17,066 bases of DNA from Clostridiales bacterium (GCA_031270585.1 JAISXK010000136.1:1-17066); one strand, 5' to 3'. Positions 1-7,001 are shown, counted from the first letter of the stretch. The notes: generated by a model from the letters alone, not told the origin. A program made the numbers and translations.

Positions 1-311
1 GTCACGGCCAAGGCATGTCCGGGACCCGCCGCTGCGTTCTCCACATTGGCCAATACCCGCCTGCCTACAGTACCCGCCGGCGCCGGTTTACTGACTATCC
101 GTTCGCCGTACTCACGGCCAACCTTGATTTCCCAGAGCGTTTTGTCGGCCTTGAGTTCCATGTAATAACCAAGCCGGCCCTGAACAGGGCCATATGCGCC
201 GGCTTTCCCCGCGGAAAGGGTATCATCCTTGCCGCTTGCCAGCCCGGCGGGATGTGTACCCAATGCCAAAGCTAGGCATATTGCCGTGATAAGGATGTAT
301 TTTGCTTTCAT
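1..311 (-). CDS. Secreted RCC1-like repeat protein, N-terminal part (cut by window edge)
   Basis: Reading starts at the ATG complementary to 309-311 and stays open to the window edge (103 codons). Residues 1-24 look like a signal peptide: a lysine-containing start followed by a hydrophobic stretch rich in Ile, Leu and Ala. The mature part has a segment reading YMELKADKTLWEI, and later VLANVENAAAGPGHALAV. This spacing of an 'ELKADxTLW' strand and a 'NVxxxAAGxxHALAV' strand is what bacterial RCC1/BNR-type beta-propeller repeats look like, so I infer an exported propeller protein. An AAAGGAACGAGAG purine stretch lies upstream of the start. Most of the protein is outside the window, so domain count and function cannot be judged. 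Another beta-repeat family is possible. Confidence 0.6.
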   Translation of the reverse strand, partial: MKAKYILITAICLALALGTHPAGLASGKDDTLSAGKAGAYGPVQGRLGYYMELKADKTLWEIKVGREYGERIVSKPAPAGTVGRRVLANVENAAAGPGHALAV

Positions 312-352
312 GATCTCTCGTTCCTTTCCCTTTCCGTTTTTACCGGTCGGTT

Positions 353-384
353 TTATCATGTATCCGTAACCGGGTACATGATAA
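353..384. repeat. Long near-perfect inverted repeat (hairpin) between two minus-strand genes
   Basis: Bases 353-366 pair with 371-384, giving a 14-bp stem with one T-G wobble (363/374) and a four-base loop (TAAC). It lies between the stop of the membrane protein gene (388) and the start of the RCC1-like gene (311). No T-run follows on either strand, so it is not a standard intrinsic terminator. It could be an RNA processing or stabilising hairpin in a shared minus-strand transcript, or a protein-binding palindrome. Confidence 0.7.
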
Positions 385-387
385 GTA

Positions 388-897
388 TTACGCTTGCGCC
401 CTGTTCCCCCGGCGCTGATATGCTTGCAGACTAGACTCCCATGTTACGACCCACAGCAATGTGGATAAGAGTACGGAGACCCCCGCCACAAACCAAACAG
501 ATAAAATATACGAACCATAGACCACAACGAGTTGGTATTGTGAAACGGAGAGAGGAAGCAGTGAAACAATCAATCCAAAGAACCCGAACGTGAGAAGGAT
601 ACCGCCTACAGAAAGGAGCGCATACAGCGCGACACGCCGAAACATACTTTTGTCGGGCGGCCTCCCATGCAGCCGCCTATGGTAATAGATATACAGCCTT
701 CTTATGAGCCAAACGACGCACGCGCCGCCAAATACAAGAAAAAGCAATCTCACAAAAAGCGAACCGGTAAGCATATACACAACCGGAACTATGGCGCACA
801 ACGAAATAACAGCGCATATCCGCATGCCGCCGGATATGATCTCGCGGGCATATTGTTTCAGATACGCGCCCACCGCTTGAGATAAACCGCCATCCAT
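388..897 (-). CDS. Small four-helix membrane protein of unknown function
   Basis: I do not recognise a family. The frame is open from 948, but the ATG complementary to 895-897 is preferred because a GGGGGG stretch sits 8 bases before it, while the upstream ATGs at 948 and 913 have no visible ribosome binding site. The resulting 169-residue protein (MDGGLSQAV start) has a short N-terminal amphipathic part, then about four hydrophobic segments: roughly residues 27-46, 49-66, 89-113 and 120-148. A basic loop rich in Arg and His (RRLYIYYHRRLHGR) lies between helices two and three, and basic residues also follow the last helix, which suggests both are cytoplasmic. The gene precedes the RCC1-like gene on the same strand, with a strong hairpin between them, and is divergent from the Ig-like surface protein gene. 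Confidence 0.6.
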   Translation of the reverse strand: MDGGLSQAVGAYLKQYAREIISGGMRICAVISLCAIVPVVYMLTGSLFVRLLFLVFGGACVVWLIRRLYIYYHRRLHGRPPDKSMFRRVALYALLSVGGILLTFGFFGLIVSLLPLSVSQYQLVVVYGSYILSVWFVAGVSVLLSTLLWVVTWESSLQAYQRRGNRAQA

Positions 898-1068
898 ACG
901 CGGTTCCCCCCACATAGTGTGATGTCTACAGTCTACTTCTTCTGCCATGGTATTTCAAGAGGAAGATTCTATTATTTGTTACCTTTTACCAATATATCCG
1001 CCAGTTTATGCCGGAAATTTCTCCATCCCGGTTTTAAATTCTGTTGCACTGTTGGCGGCGTTTTATGC

Positions 1069-1097
1069 TTTACACCGGCATATTTAGTCCGTATAAT
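1069..1097 (+). promoter_or_regulatory. Sigma-70/SigA-type promoter for the zinc-ribbon Ig-like protein gene
   Basis: A -35 box TTTACA (1069-1074) and a perfect -10 box TATAAT (1092-1097) are separated by exactly 17 bases. Transcription would start near 1104, leaving a leader of about 50 bases before the chosen ATG at 1153. The near-consensus boxes predict constitutive expression, and this also argues against translation from the longer open frame that begins at 919. Confidence 0.75.
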
Positions 1098-1152
1098 GGT
1101 TTTAATGGAAATATGTTTCCGCTTAAGGAATAGTCAAGATAGGAGCATGGAT

Positions 1153-3036
1153 ATGGTTTGTTCGCATTGTGGCGCATACTACGACAAAAACAGCGAATAT
1201 TGCCCTGTTTGCCGCGCCCCGTTACCTGTAACGTTTCAGGCGGATGAACCGCAGACAACGCCTGAAAGTAATGATAGCGCAAACTGGGGATTTGTGCAAC
1301 CGCCCCGCTGGCCCAAACCAAATTTTGATATCAACGCCGTTAACGATATGGGAGATGACGATCCCGGTACCACCAGCGCCCATACCACGCCGGGTTTTGC
1401 GGTTTCTCCCGTTTACCCTGGCCCGGAAAATACCCCCCCTTACGTCTTTACCCCCCCCGCCGCCCCGCAACTGCCGCAAGAGTCGGCATACCCCCCGGAT
1501 GACGACGCCGCTTCACAACCCCCATATGGCGAGTCCGCCTACGTCGGCCAGGCGGCAGGCGGCTACCGGCCCATACAAAGCGTAAGCGGCTACGATACGG
1601 CCGGGGGCTATCATACCGGCTCGTTTGGGCGGGCTCCCCAAAGGGTGGATTATGATGATATACAGGATGAAGAGGATACGTACACCGTACCCCGCAACAT
1701 GCGTTCGGCCACTCAGCGCAACGCGCCTTATAACCGGCGCTCGCCCATCAAACCGCGCGGACTCGGTTCGCGCGGTTTCAAGCGGCGCGGCAATATGTTG
1801 TTTGTTATCATTGCCGGCGTGCTAATTGTGTTGCTGATCATTTTCGGCAGCATTTTAATCAACAAAAACGGTGGCTTAAAGGGCCTGTTCAGCGGATCGC
1901 CCATATTAAAAGAGCCAACTATCGACACTGTGCTCAATAATAGTGGCGAAGAATGCTGGAAGATTGTCGTATATGCAAAGGCGGGCAATACCGTACATGT
2001 ACGTGTCGGCAACGTCGACGAAAAGGAGACGATTGATTCAACCAACCTCATACCGATACTCATCCCCAAGTATTTGCTTCTGCCCGAAACCCCGGTTGAA
2101 GGCGTTACCGCCGACGTGGTGCCCGATATTACGCTGATTACGGAAGATGGCGAGGTCATTCCCATCGATATCCCGGCAATTACGGTAGACGTGCCCACGC
2201 TTACGCTCAATGTCAGCAGCCCCGCGAACACCACGCTTTCCGTAAGCCGTGATAAACTAACGTTCGAGGGCACTGTCGATAATCATACGCCGAATAGCCC
2301 CGTAACCATAAGCGTAAACGGCACGCCGCTCACCGTGGCGGATAACGGCGCGTTTACCGGCGAATATACACTGCCTGACGCCGGCCAAAACACTCTCATG
2401 CTGGAGGCGCGTAAAATCGGCTATCAGATTGCCCGTGTGGTGTATTCCATCGATTATGCGCAGGAAGTTACCGTCATCGATGTGGATAAAAGCACACTGC
2501 GCGCCGCAGGCGAGGGCGATACCACCAACGTGCAGGGCACTGTTGAGCCGGGTTCCGACATCACCTTGAGCGGCCCCGCAGGCGTTACGCTGGGCACGCC
2601 CAACATAACGGTATCTACCGGTGTGTTCACATTCACCGCAAAGATGGATGCTGTGGGCTATTACCCCATCGAGGTAACCGTAACCAAAGACGGCCGTAGC
2701 GTAACAGGCACCGTTATTGTAGAGCGCGCGCCTGAGCGCAACGAATACACCTCATCCGTGCATAAGGTCGATTACGACCGTTTCATCAAAGAACCCAATC
2801 ATAAGGCCGCCTACCAATGTGTGGGCAAGGTGGTTGAAGTGTTGCAGGAAGAACCCTATATCATCGCCAAACTGCAAATGAGCGATGGCGACATACTCTT
2901 TGAGTATCATAACACCACGGCGTCGGTATCAACCGAGGATACGCGCACGCACAATATATGGGGCGATTTCATCGGCATTGATGAAAGCACGGGCCTGCCG
3001 CTTATATACGCCTGGTATATCACCAAGCGATCATAG
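1153..3036 (+). CDS. Zinc-ribbon, single-span membrane protein with extracellular Ig-like domains
   Basis: The start at 1153 is chosen because AGGAG (1141-1145) lies 7 bases upstream and the promoter at 1069-1097 excludes the longer frame open from 919; the in-frame ATG at 1147 is too close to the ribosome binding site. The 627-residue product begins with a zinc ribbon (Cys3, Cys6, Cys17, Cys20; CxxC-N10-CxxC). Residues about 30-200 are low-complexity, rich in Pro, Tyr, Gly and acidic residues. A basic stretch precedes one transmembrane helix (about 215-236), so the N-terminus should be cytoplasmic and the C-terminal 390 residues outside. The outer part holds two Ig-like beta domains (about 350-438 and 438-526, the first with a typical FEGTVD strand), then a beta-rich 100-residue domain ending in GLPLIYAWYITK that could be an OB-like fold. 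Function is unknown; sensing or wall attachment is possible. Confidence 0.8.
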   Translation: MVCSHCGAYYDKNSEYCPVCRAPLPVTFQADEPQTTPESNDSANWGFVQPPRWPKPNFDINAVNDMGDDDPGTTSAHTTPGFAVSPVYPGPENTPPYVFTPPAAPQLPQESAYPPDDDAASQPPYGESAYVGQAAGGYRPIQSVSGYDTAGGYHTGSFGRAPQRVDYDDIQDEEDTYTVPRNMRSATQRNAPYNRRSPIKPRGLGSRGFKRRGNMLFVIIAGVLIVLLIIFGSILINKNGGLKGLFSGSPILKEPTIDTVLNNSGEECWKIVVYAKAGNTVHVRVGNVDEKETIDSTNLIPILIPKYLLLPETPVEGVTADVVPDITLITEDGEVIPIDIPAITVDVPTLTLNVSSPANTTLSVSRDKLTFEGTVDNHTPNSPVTISVNGTPLTVADNGAFTGEYTLPDAGQNTLMLEARKIGYQIARVVYSIDYAQEVTVIDVDKSTLRAAGEGDTTNVQGTVEPGSDITLSGPAGVTLGTPNITVSTGVFTFTAKMDAVGYYPIEVTVTKDGRSVTGTVIVERAPERNEYTSSVHKVDYDRFIKEPNHKAAYQCVGKVVEVLQEEPYIIAKLQMSDGDILFEYHNTTASVSTEDTRTHNIWGDFIGIDESTGLPLIYAWYITKRS

Positions 3037-3045
3037 CCCATATAT

Positions 3046-3122
3046 TCATGCAGTCATTTTGCATGATAAACGATAGCGCGGCGTAACATAAAGCAGTGCG
3101 CTATCGTATAGCCTGTTATACG
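3046..3122. repeat. Cluster of three inverted repeats downstream of the Ig-like protein gene
   Basis: Three dyads lie in 77 bases: TCATGC (3046-3051) with GCATGA (3061-3066); ACGATAGCGC (3070-3079) with GCGCTATCGT (3098-3107), a perfect 10-bp match around 18 bases; and CGTATA (3105-3110) with TATACG (3117-3122). The second and third share the bases CGT at 3105-3107, so as RNA they would be mutually exclusive. None is followed by a T-run. They may end or stabilise the upstream transcript, or act as binding sites ahead of the small gene at 3141. Confidence 0.65.
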
Positions 3123-3140
3123 AAATGGATAAATTATAGT

Positions 3141-3434
3141 ATGAAAATTTGGGCGCTTTTACGCAAGCAGCAAAAAATCAAAAAAGATATCGTGATCGAG
3201 TTCCCGCAACCTCGCCCTGCGGGTCTGCATGAATGGCAGCTCGTATTGGGGGAAATTTGCCAAGCGCTGCAAATCGGCCGCCCGGTCGTTCTCTCCAAAC
3301 ACATCGCGCAATTGCGCCAGTTCTCCCGCACGGCATTTATGCGCGATGATTTTATCGAGCCCATCACGTTTGATAAGTTCGAGGTGGAGATTTTTCCGGA
3401 ACCCGAGGGAGACGTAAACGCCGCAAAACAGTAG
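3141..3434 (+). CDS. Small basic protein of a conserved-looking clostridial family, function unknown
   Basis: The 97-residue product starts MKIWALLRKQ. The frame also opens at a GTG at 3096, but the added residues would sit inside the inverted-repeat cluster, and MKIW looks like the natural N-terminus. No clear Shine-Dalgarno sequence is seen; only a weak GGAT lies 10 bases upstream. The protein has a basic start, a central helix-like stretch with LGEICQALQIGRPVVLSKH, then FSRTAFMRDDFIEP and a short acidic beta-like end (FDKFEVEIFPE). From memory this pattern (ExCxALxLxRPxxLxKH, FxxTxFxxDxFxEPIxFDxxEIE) recurs in short uncharacterised Firmicutes proteins. I know no function. There is no membrane segment or signal peptide. 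It converges with the flavin reductase gene, 42 bases apart. Confidence 0.65.
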   Translation: MKIWALLRKQQKIKKDIVIEFPQPRPAGLHEWQLVLGEICQALQIGRPVVLSKHIAQLRQFSRTAFMRDDFIEPITFDKFEVEIFPEPEGDVNAAKQ

Positions 3435-3476
3435 CTTGGCGGCATTGTTGAAACCATTGTTTAAAAAAGCCGTTTG

Positions 3477-4007
3477 CTATTCTTTTCTCCACTCTGCGTG
3501 CAAATTCTCTGCATAATATACCGTATGCAGGTCGCCGTCGCTGCCCGCTTCTTTTTCAGGATTATAAAAGCGTTCACGTATATCCTGCCGCAAATATGTA
3601 AGACCCGCCTGGAATTCGGCCTTTCCCGTTATTTTGCACTCAAAGCGGATGATATTCCCGCCGATGGAATCGACGCCGCCTGCCGCATTGGGTACCGTGT
3701 GTAACCCCAACGCCTCAAGCTTGTTTACGTCCCTGCCGGATTTGGTTCCGCAAAACCCCAGCGCCTTTTGCCAACTGCCGTCCATGGGAAAATTCACCGT
3801 AAATACACCGTCACGCTCTATAAGCGCATGCGAATACCTGCTGTGGCGCACAAAAACCGCGCAGATCGGTTCGTTCCAGAGCCTGCCAAACTGGCACCAG
3901 CCGATTGTCATGGGGTTCTTTTCTTGTTTGCCCGCCATTAAAAAGGCGCCGCCCTTATACAACTGCGAGATAGCAAGGCTTACAAGTTCATCGTATGTGT
4001 ATCCCAT
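3477..4007 (-). CDS. Flavin reductase-like (FMN-binding split-barrel) protein
   Basis: The 176-residue protein fits the flavin reductase-like/flavoredoxin family, which binds FMN in a split beta-barrel and takes part in electron transfer. The sequence shows the family's run of features: NPMTIGWCQFGRLWNEP (residues 31-47), followed by VRHSRYSHALIE, the strand FTVNFP, and LGFCGTKSGRDVNK (83-96), which match the usual 'GxSGxDxDK' region of the clostridial subgroup. There is no signal peptide, so it should be cytoplasmic. The start is set by an excellent AAGGAGGG site about 5 bases upstream. It is the second gene of an operon, 17 bases after the S41 protease stop. The physiological electron donor and acceptor are not visible from the sequence. 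Confidence 0.85.
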   Translation of the reverse strand: MGYTYDELVSLAISQLYKGGAFLMAGKQEKNPMTIGWCQFGRLWNEPICAVFVRHSRYSHALIERDGVFTVNFPMDGSWQKALGFCGTKSGRDVNKLEALGLHTVPNAAGGVDSIGGNIIRFECKITGKAEFQAGLTYLRQDIRERFYNPEKEAGSDGDLHTVYYAENLHAEWRKE

Positions 4008-4024
4008 ATGCCCTCCTTTTCATT

Positions 4025-5296
4025 TTAAGCCGCATCTTGCGTGCCTGCGGCGCTTTCACCGTTGTTCTTTTGTTCATCCAGCAGATCCGCCTGCTCGCGC
4101 ACTTCATCAAGCGCCGCCCAAAGTTGCGCGTCTTCATCCTGATCAATCTGGTCTATGGGCATTTGCTTAAAATTGTCCGCAAGATCAATCTCTATATCCG
4201 GCGTAACGCCTTTTCCATCCACGCTGTGGCCGTTGGGCGTATAATACGCGGCCGTGGTCAACTTCACCCAACCGCGGTTGCTCTTTAGCTGCATGGCGGT
4301 CTGCACCACGCCCTTGCCGAATGTGGGCAGACCCACAACAATGCCCCGGCCGCAATCCTGCACGGCGGCGGCCAATATCTCGCTTGCGGACGCCGAGTTT
4401 TCGTTTACCAATATGGCCAAGGGCACCTCGGTGCACCGCCCGTCGGCACGGTATTCATGCGCTGCGCCGTTTGCTTGCCTTACAGTAACAATAATGCTGT
4501 CTGCCAGCAGCATATCCGCAATTGCAATCACTTGGTTAAGCTCTCCGCCGGGGTTGTTGCGCAAATCCACCACGAGACTGCGCATGCCGCGATCCGTCAA
4601 ATCCCGCAGTTTTTCTTCGAATTCTTCCAAAGCGGTACCTGTGAATTTATCGACCATCATATAGCCCGTGCGCTGTAAAAACAACTTATGCGTCACCCTT
4701 TGCGTCGTGCCGGCGGCTCTTACAACAGCGATATCAAGTTGTTGCCTTTCACGCAGTACGCGCACCGTTAAAGCCGTTCCGTCATCGCCCGAAAAAAGCC
4801 TTTCGATTTCTTCAAGCGAAAGGCCCGTCAAACTTACTGTATCCACTGCGGTAATAACATCCCTGGTGGTAAGCCCCGCTTTTTCTGCCGGGCTGTCTTT
4901 ATATACCTTGAGCACCGGCACTCCTTCCCCCTGCGGTTGCCCCACAAGCGCGCCTATACCTTGGTAACGGCCATCCATCTGCTCCAGATACGCCGTATAC
5001 TCCTCCGCCGTATAGTATTTGGCATACGGATCGTCTATGCTTTGCAGCATCCCGTCCAGCGCGCCGTCAATTAGTTGATTGTCGGTCGTCTCATCGCCGT
5101 AATGCTCGGTCTTTATTTTTTCAAATAGCTCCAATACAGGCGCCAAGGCATGGTAGCGCTCAAATTCTTCTGCGCTAAGCACCACCCTTTCCCCCGCTTG
5201 CGCCCTCAAAACCAATATCGTAATGGCGGAACTGGCCGCAGCCGTAATCAATATGCCCGCCAATATAAATATAACTTTTTTCAGCCACGGGTTCAT
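4025..5296 (-). CDS. S41 family C-terminal processing peptidase (CtpA/Prc-like), membrane-anchored
   Basis: This 423-residue serine protease cleaves envelope proteins from their C-terminal side, and acts outside the membrane. Residues 8-30 form one N-terminal transmembrane anchor. A PDZ domain spans about 108-185 (GRYQGIG, then DSPAEKAGL and DVITAVD). The protease core carries VNENSASASEIL with the probable nucleophile Ser303, Asp314 in QDCGRG, and the general base Lys328 in PTFGKG; the 11- and 25-residue spacings from the serine equal those of E. coli Tsp (Ser430, Asp441, Lys455). Thus the catalytic set is complete. The C-terminal 45 residues are acidic and low-complexity, and no peptidoglycan-binding domain is present. 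An AAAGGGG site precedes the ATG. It is the first gene of an operon with the flavin reductase-like gene and has a strong promoter at 5333-5361. Substrate unknown. Confidence 0.93.
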   Translation of the reverse strand: MNPWLKKVIFILAGILITAAASSAITILVLRAQAGERVVLSAEEFERYHALAPVLELFEKIKTEHYGDETTDNQLIDGALDGMLQSIDDPYAKYYTAEEYTAYLEQMDGRYQGIGALVGQPQGEGVPVLKVYKDSPAEKAGLTTRDVITAVDTVSLTGLSLEEIERLFSGDDGTALTVRVLRERQQLDIAVVRAAGTTQRVTHKLFLQRTGYMMVDKFTGTALEEFEEKLRDLTDRGMRSLVVDLRNNPGGELNQVIAIADMLLADSIIVTVRQANGAAHEYRADGRCTEVPLAILVNENSASASEILAAAVQDCGRGIVVGLPTFGKGVVQTAMQLKSNRGWVKLTTAAYYTPNGHSVDGKGVTPDIEIDLADNFKQMPIDQIDQDEDAQLWAALDEVREQADLLDEQKNNGESAAGTQDAA

Positions 5297-5332
5297 GCGG
5301 TTCCCCTTTCAAGCCCACAATCAGACTATAGA

Positions 5333-5361
5333 ATTGTAACAGTTTTTTAGCTTATCGTCAA
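5333..5361 (-). promoter_or_regulatory. SigA-type promoter of the S41 protease operon
   Basis: On the minus strand TTGACG (5356-5361) and TACAAT (5333-5338) are separated by 17 bases, each box matching the consensus at five of six positions. Transcription would start near 5326, giving a leader of about 30 bases with the ribosome binding site just before the ATG at 5296. Confidence 0.8.
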
Positions 5362-5816
5362 TTATGCGTTATGAGCCAAAGCGAATGATTCCGTTTGCGG
5401 CTACTTTGATAATCGTTAGTCACGCTTGTGTTTATATTATTTCTAAAACACTAAATACTCTATGTTCTGCATTGTATTTACTTGCAGGCGAAATCATTCC
5501 AAGCACTCTATCAGCCTATGCGCCCGGAGTACATTCCATGCCCGGTAAAACACGCCCCAAATCATGTTGCGATAAAACCCGCTTTATGATGTTTTTAGCG
5601 GCTGTTCGATCTGGCGGCCGGCGGCATTGCGAACCCGCCATATGGCGCGTCACCACCCGCGCAAGGCAAAGCGCGTTTTCGCCCAAGACGCGTTGAGCCA
5701 CCGCCCCTTTTATCGTCGATACCATCATAGACGCAACGGTTGCCTGTTCGCGTCTTGTTTATATTGCGCGTTAGGAGGATTCTTTGCATAATTTTGATGC
5801 CTGCGGGAACAGTAAC
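5362..5816. other. Noncoding stretch with a GC-rich palindromic block
   Basis: No convincing gene is seen. Bases about 5380-5530 are AT-rich. Bases about 5610-5700 are GC-rich and full of dyads: the perfect 12-base palindrome CGCCATATGGCG (5636-5647), GGCGG (5620-5624) with CCGCC (5635-5639), and CCGCT with AGCGG just upstream (about 5587-5604). The motif CATTGCGAACCCGCC resembles the start of dispersed intergenic repeats known in other bacteria, but only one copy is in this window. Open frames crossing it on both strands lack ribosome binding sites. A strong AGGAGG (5773-5778) lies near the right end. Confidence 0.4.
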
Positions 5817-5835
5817 CATGGAGGAATTCCTCATG
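5817..5835 (+). promoter_or_regulatory. Possible hairpin hiding the ribosome binding site and start codon of the YetF gene
   Basis: The 12-base palindrome GAGGAATTCCTC (5821-5832) contains the Shine-Dalgarno sequence. As RNA, CAT (5817-5819) plus GAGG (5821-5824) can pair with CCTC plus ATG (5829-5835), leaving G5820 bulged and AATT as loop. The 7-bp helix would cover both the ribosome binding site and the ATG. The pairing is visible in the sequence; the regulatory role is inference. Confidence 0.45.
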
Positions 5836-6567
5836 CTTACGTTATTTTTGCGCGCCATCATATTGTATATACTGGTGTTTGTGGTGATCCGCCTGATGGG
5901 AAAACGGCAAATCAGCGAGTTGCAGCCCTTTGATCTTGTTTTTACCCTGTTGATTGCGGATCTTGCAAGCAACCCCATAGGCGATACCGGTATACCGCTC
6001 GTGTATGGCATCATCCCCATACTCGCGTTGTTTTTAATGCAACAATCTATCTCCTACCTTTCGCTTAAAAGCGAGCGCGCCCGCACCATATTTGCCGGCA
6101 AGCCCCAAATACTGATTGCGCGCGGCGTTTTGCGGGAGGATGTGATGCGAAAATCCAGCTATTCCATCAACGATTTGATGGAGCAGTTGCGCGCCAAGGA
6201 TGTGTTTGACATATCCGACGTATCCTATGCCATCATCGAAACCAACGGCACATTAAGCGTTATGCTGCGCGGCAACAAGCAGCGGCCTGATATGAGCGAC
6301 TTCGCCTTACAGCCGCATAACGACGACCTTGCGGAAGTTGTGGTTTGCGACGGCATCATCCATGAGGATGCGCTGGCCTTAAAAGGCCATGATAAGGATT
6401 GGCTGAACCGGCAACTGCGCCTGATGGGATTTAAAAGCCCCAGGGACATATTCTTCGCCATGCTCTCACCCAACGGTGACCTGTACGCGCAAGCCTGCGC
6501 CAGGCGCGGTGGTTTGGTACGCGTGCTGCAAACATCAAAAAAGAAGGCCGGGGCAAAAAATGGGTAA
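5833..6567 (+). CDS. YetF/DUF421 family membrane protein
   Basis: The 244-residue product fits the DUF421/YetF family, widespread in Firmicutes and of uncertain function. Residues about 5-22 and 55-77 are clear membrane helices, with a third hydrophobic stretch around 33-47. The family pattern RLMGKRQISELQPFDLV (20-36) is present, followed by the C-terminal soluble domain beginning IFAGKPQILIARGVL (86-100) and the segment DLMEQLRAKDVFDISDV...ETNGTLSV (114-143). The start at 5833 is chosen because GGAGG (5820-5824) lies 8 bases upstream; in-frame ATGs at 5797 and 5818 would only add residues without a well-placed site. Its end overlaps the next gene by 8 bases, so the two are surely co-translated. 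DUF421 and DUF4363 genes are commonly neighbours in Clostridia, which supports both calls. Confidence 0.88.
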   Translation: MLTLFLRAIILYILVFVVIRLMGKRQISELQPFDLVFTLLIADLASNPIGDTGIPLVYGIIPILALFLMQQSISYLSLKSERARTIFAGKPQILIARGVLREDVMRKSSYSINDLMEQLRAKDVFDISDVSYAIIETNGTLSVMLRGNKQRPDMSDFALQPHNDDLAEVVVCDGIIHEDALALKGHDKDWLNRQLRLMGFKSPRDIFFAMLSPNGDLYAQACARRGGLVRVLQTSKKKAGAKNG

Positions 6568-6940
6568 GCGCATATTCAATTGCATCGTGATCGTCATTTT
6601 ACTTGCGCTCTTTATATTGCCCAACAATTTTTTATCAGCGTTATCCGACGAACTGATAGAAAAATCCGAGCTTTCCGTGGATGCGGTTTATCGTGAGGAC
6701 TGGGAAAACGGAGTTGCCCTGCTACAAGAGATGAATGCGCTTATGCGCTTGAACAAGGATAAAATGTATCTGTTTCTTGGACACCAGATCATAGAGAACA
6801 TAGACACGGCCCTGCGCAGCGGCCTGCAATTGATGCAGGTGCAGGATCAACCACAGGCCCTGCAGGAGCTTGAAAGCGTGATCACCTGCGCAAGGTATCT
6901 TAAAACCATCGAAAACTTCAATTGGTCCACCTTGTTTTAA
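6560..6940 (+). CDS. DUF4363-like membrane-anchored small protein
   Basis: The 126-residue protein has one N-terminal membrane helix (about residues 5-25), followed by a helical, charged domain with repeated 'EDWENGVALLQEM', 'LGHQIIENIDTALRSGL' and 'QALQELESVITCARYL' segments, ending in the short aromatic tail FNWSTLF. This layout, and the position directly after a DUF421 gene, match DUF4363 proteins as I recall them; no function is established. The start ATG at 6560 lies inside the last codons of the YetF gene (8-base overlap), with purine-rich AAGAAGG and GGGG stretches upstream. The frame extends further up but that part is out of frame within the YetF gene. The domain probably lies on the outer face if the single helix acts as a signal anchor. 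Confidence 0.75.
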   Translation: MGKRIFNCIVIVILLALFILPNNFLSALSDELIEKSELSVDAVYREDWENGVALLQEMNALMRLNKDKMYLFLGHQIIENIDTALRSGLQLMQVQDQPQALQELESVITCARYLKTIENFNWSTLF

Positions 6941-6979
6941 TACAAATACTCAATGAACAAGTTACTTGCGTAAAAACGT

Positions 6980-7001
6980 AAAGGCGTCATAAGCGCTTTT
7001 T
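6980..7001 (+). terminator. Weak possible terminator after the YetF/DUF4363 operon
   Basis: AAAG(G)CG (6980-6986, one bulged G) can pair with CGCTTT (6994-6999), and the run TTTTT follows at 6997-7001. The stem is short, so confidence is limited. Confidence 0.35.

Noticed and set aside
919..1152. N-terminal extension of the zinc-ribbon Ig-like protein from 919
   Set aside because: A near-consensus promoter lies inside it (1069-1097), the residues look random, and AGGAG is correctly placed for the ATG at 1153.
1728..2273. Minus-strand frame of 181 codons opposite the Ig-like protein
   Set aside because: The Ser/Thr/Val-rich translation mirrors the Ig-like coding strand and has no start signals.
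3435..3476. Terminator between the small gene and the flavin reductase gene
   Set aside because: A six-T run exists on the minus strand (3463-3468), but only a 3-bp stem precedes it; too weak to call.
5364..5696. Plus-strand 110-codon frame in the noncoding stretch
   Set aside because: It has no ribosome binding site, begins on the promoter of the opposite operon, and crosses the palindromic block; composition shifts sharply halfway.
5516..5728. Minus-strand 70-codon frame across the GC-rich block
   Set aside because: It has no start signal and its Arg/Pro-rich end follows the palindromes; a repeat or structured element explains it better.
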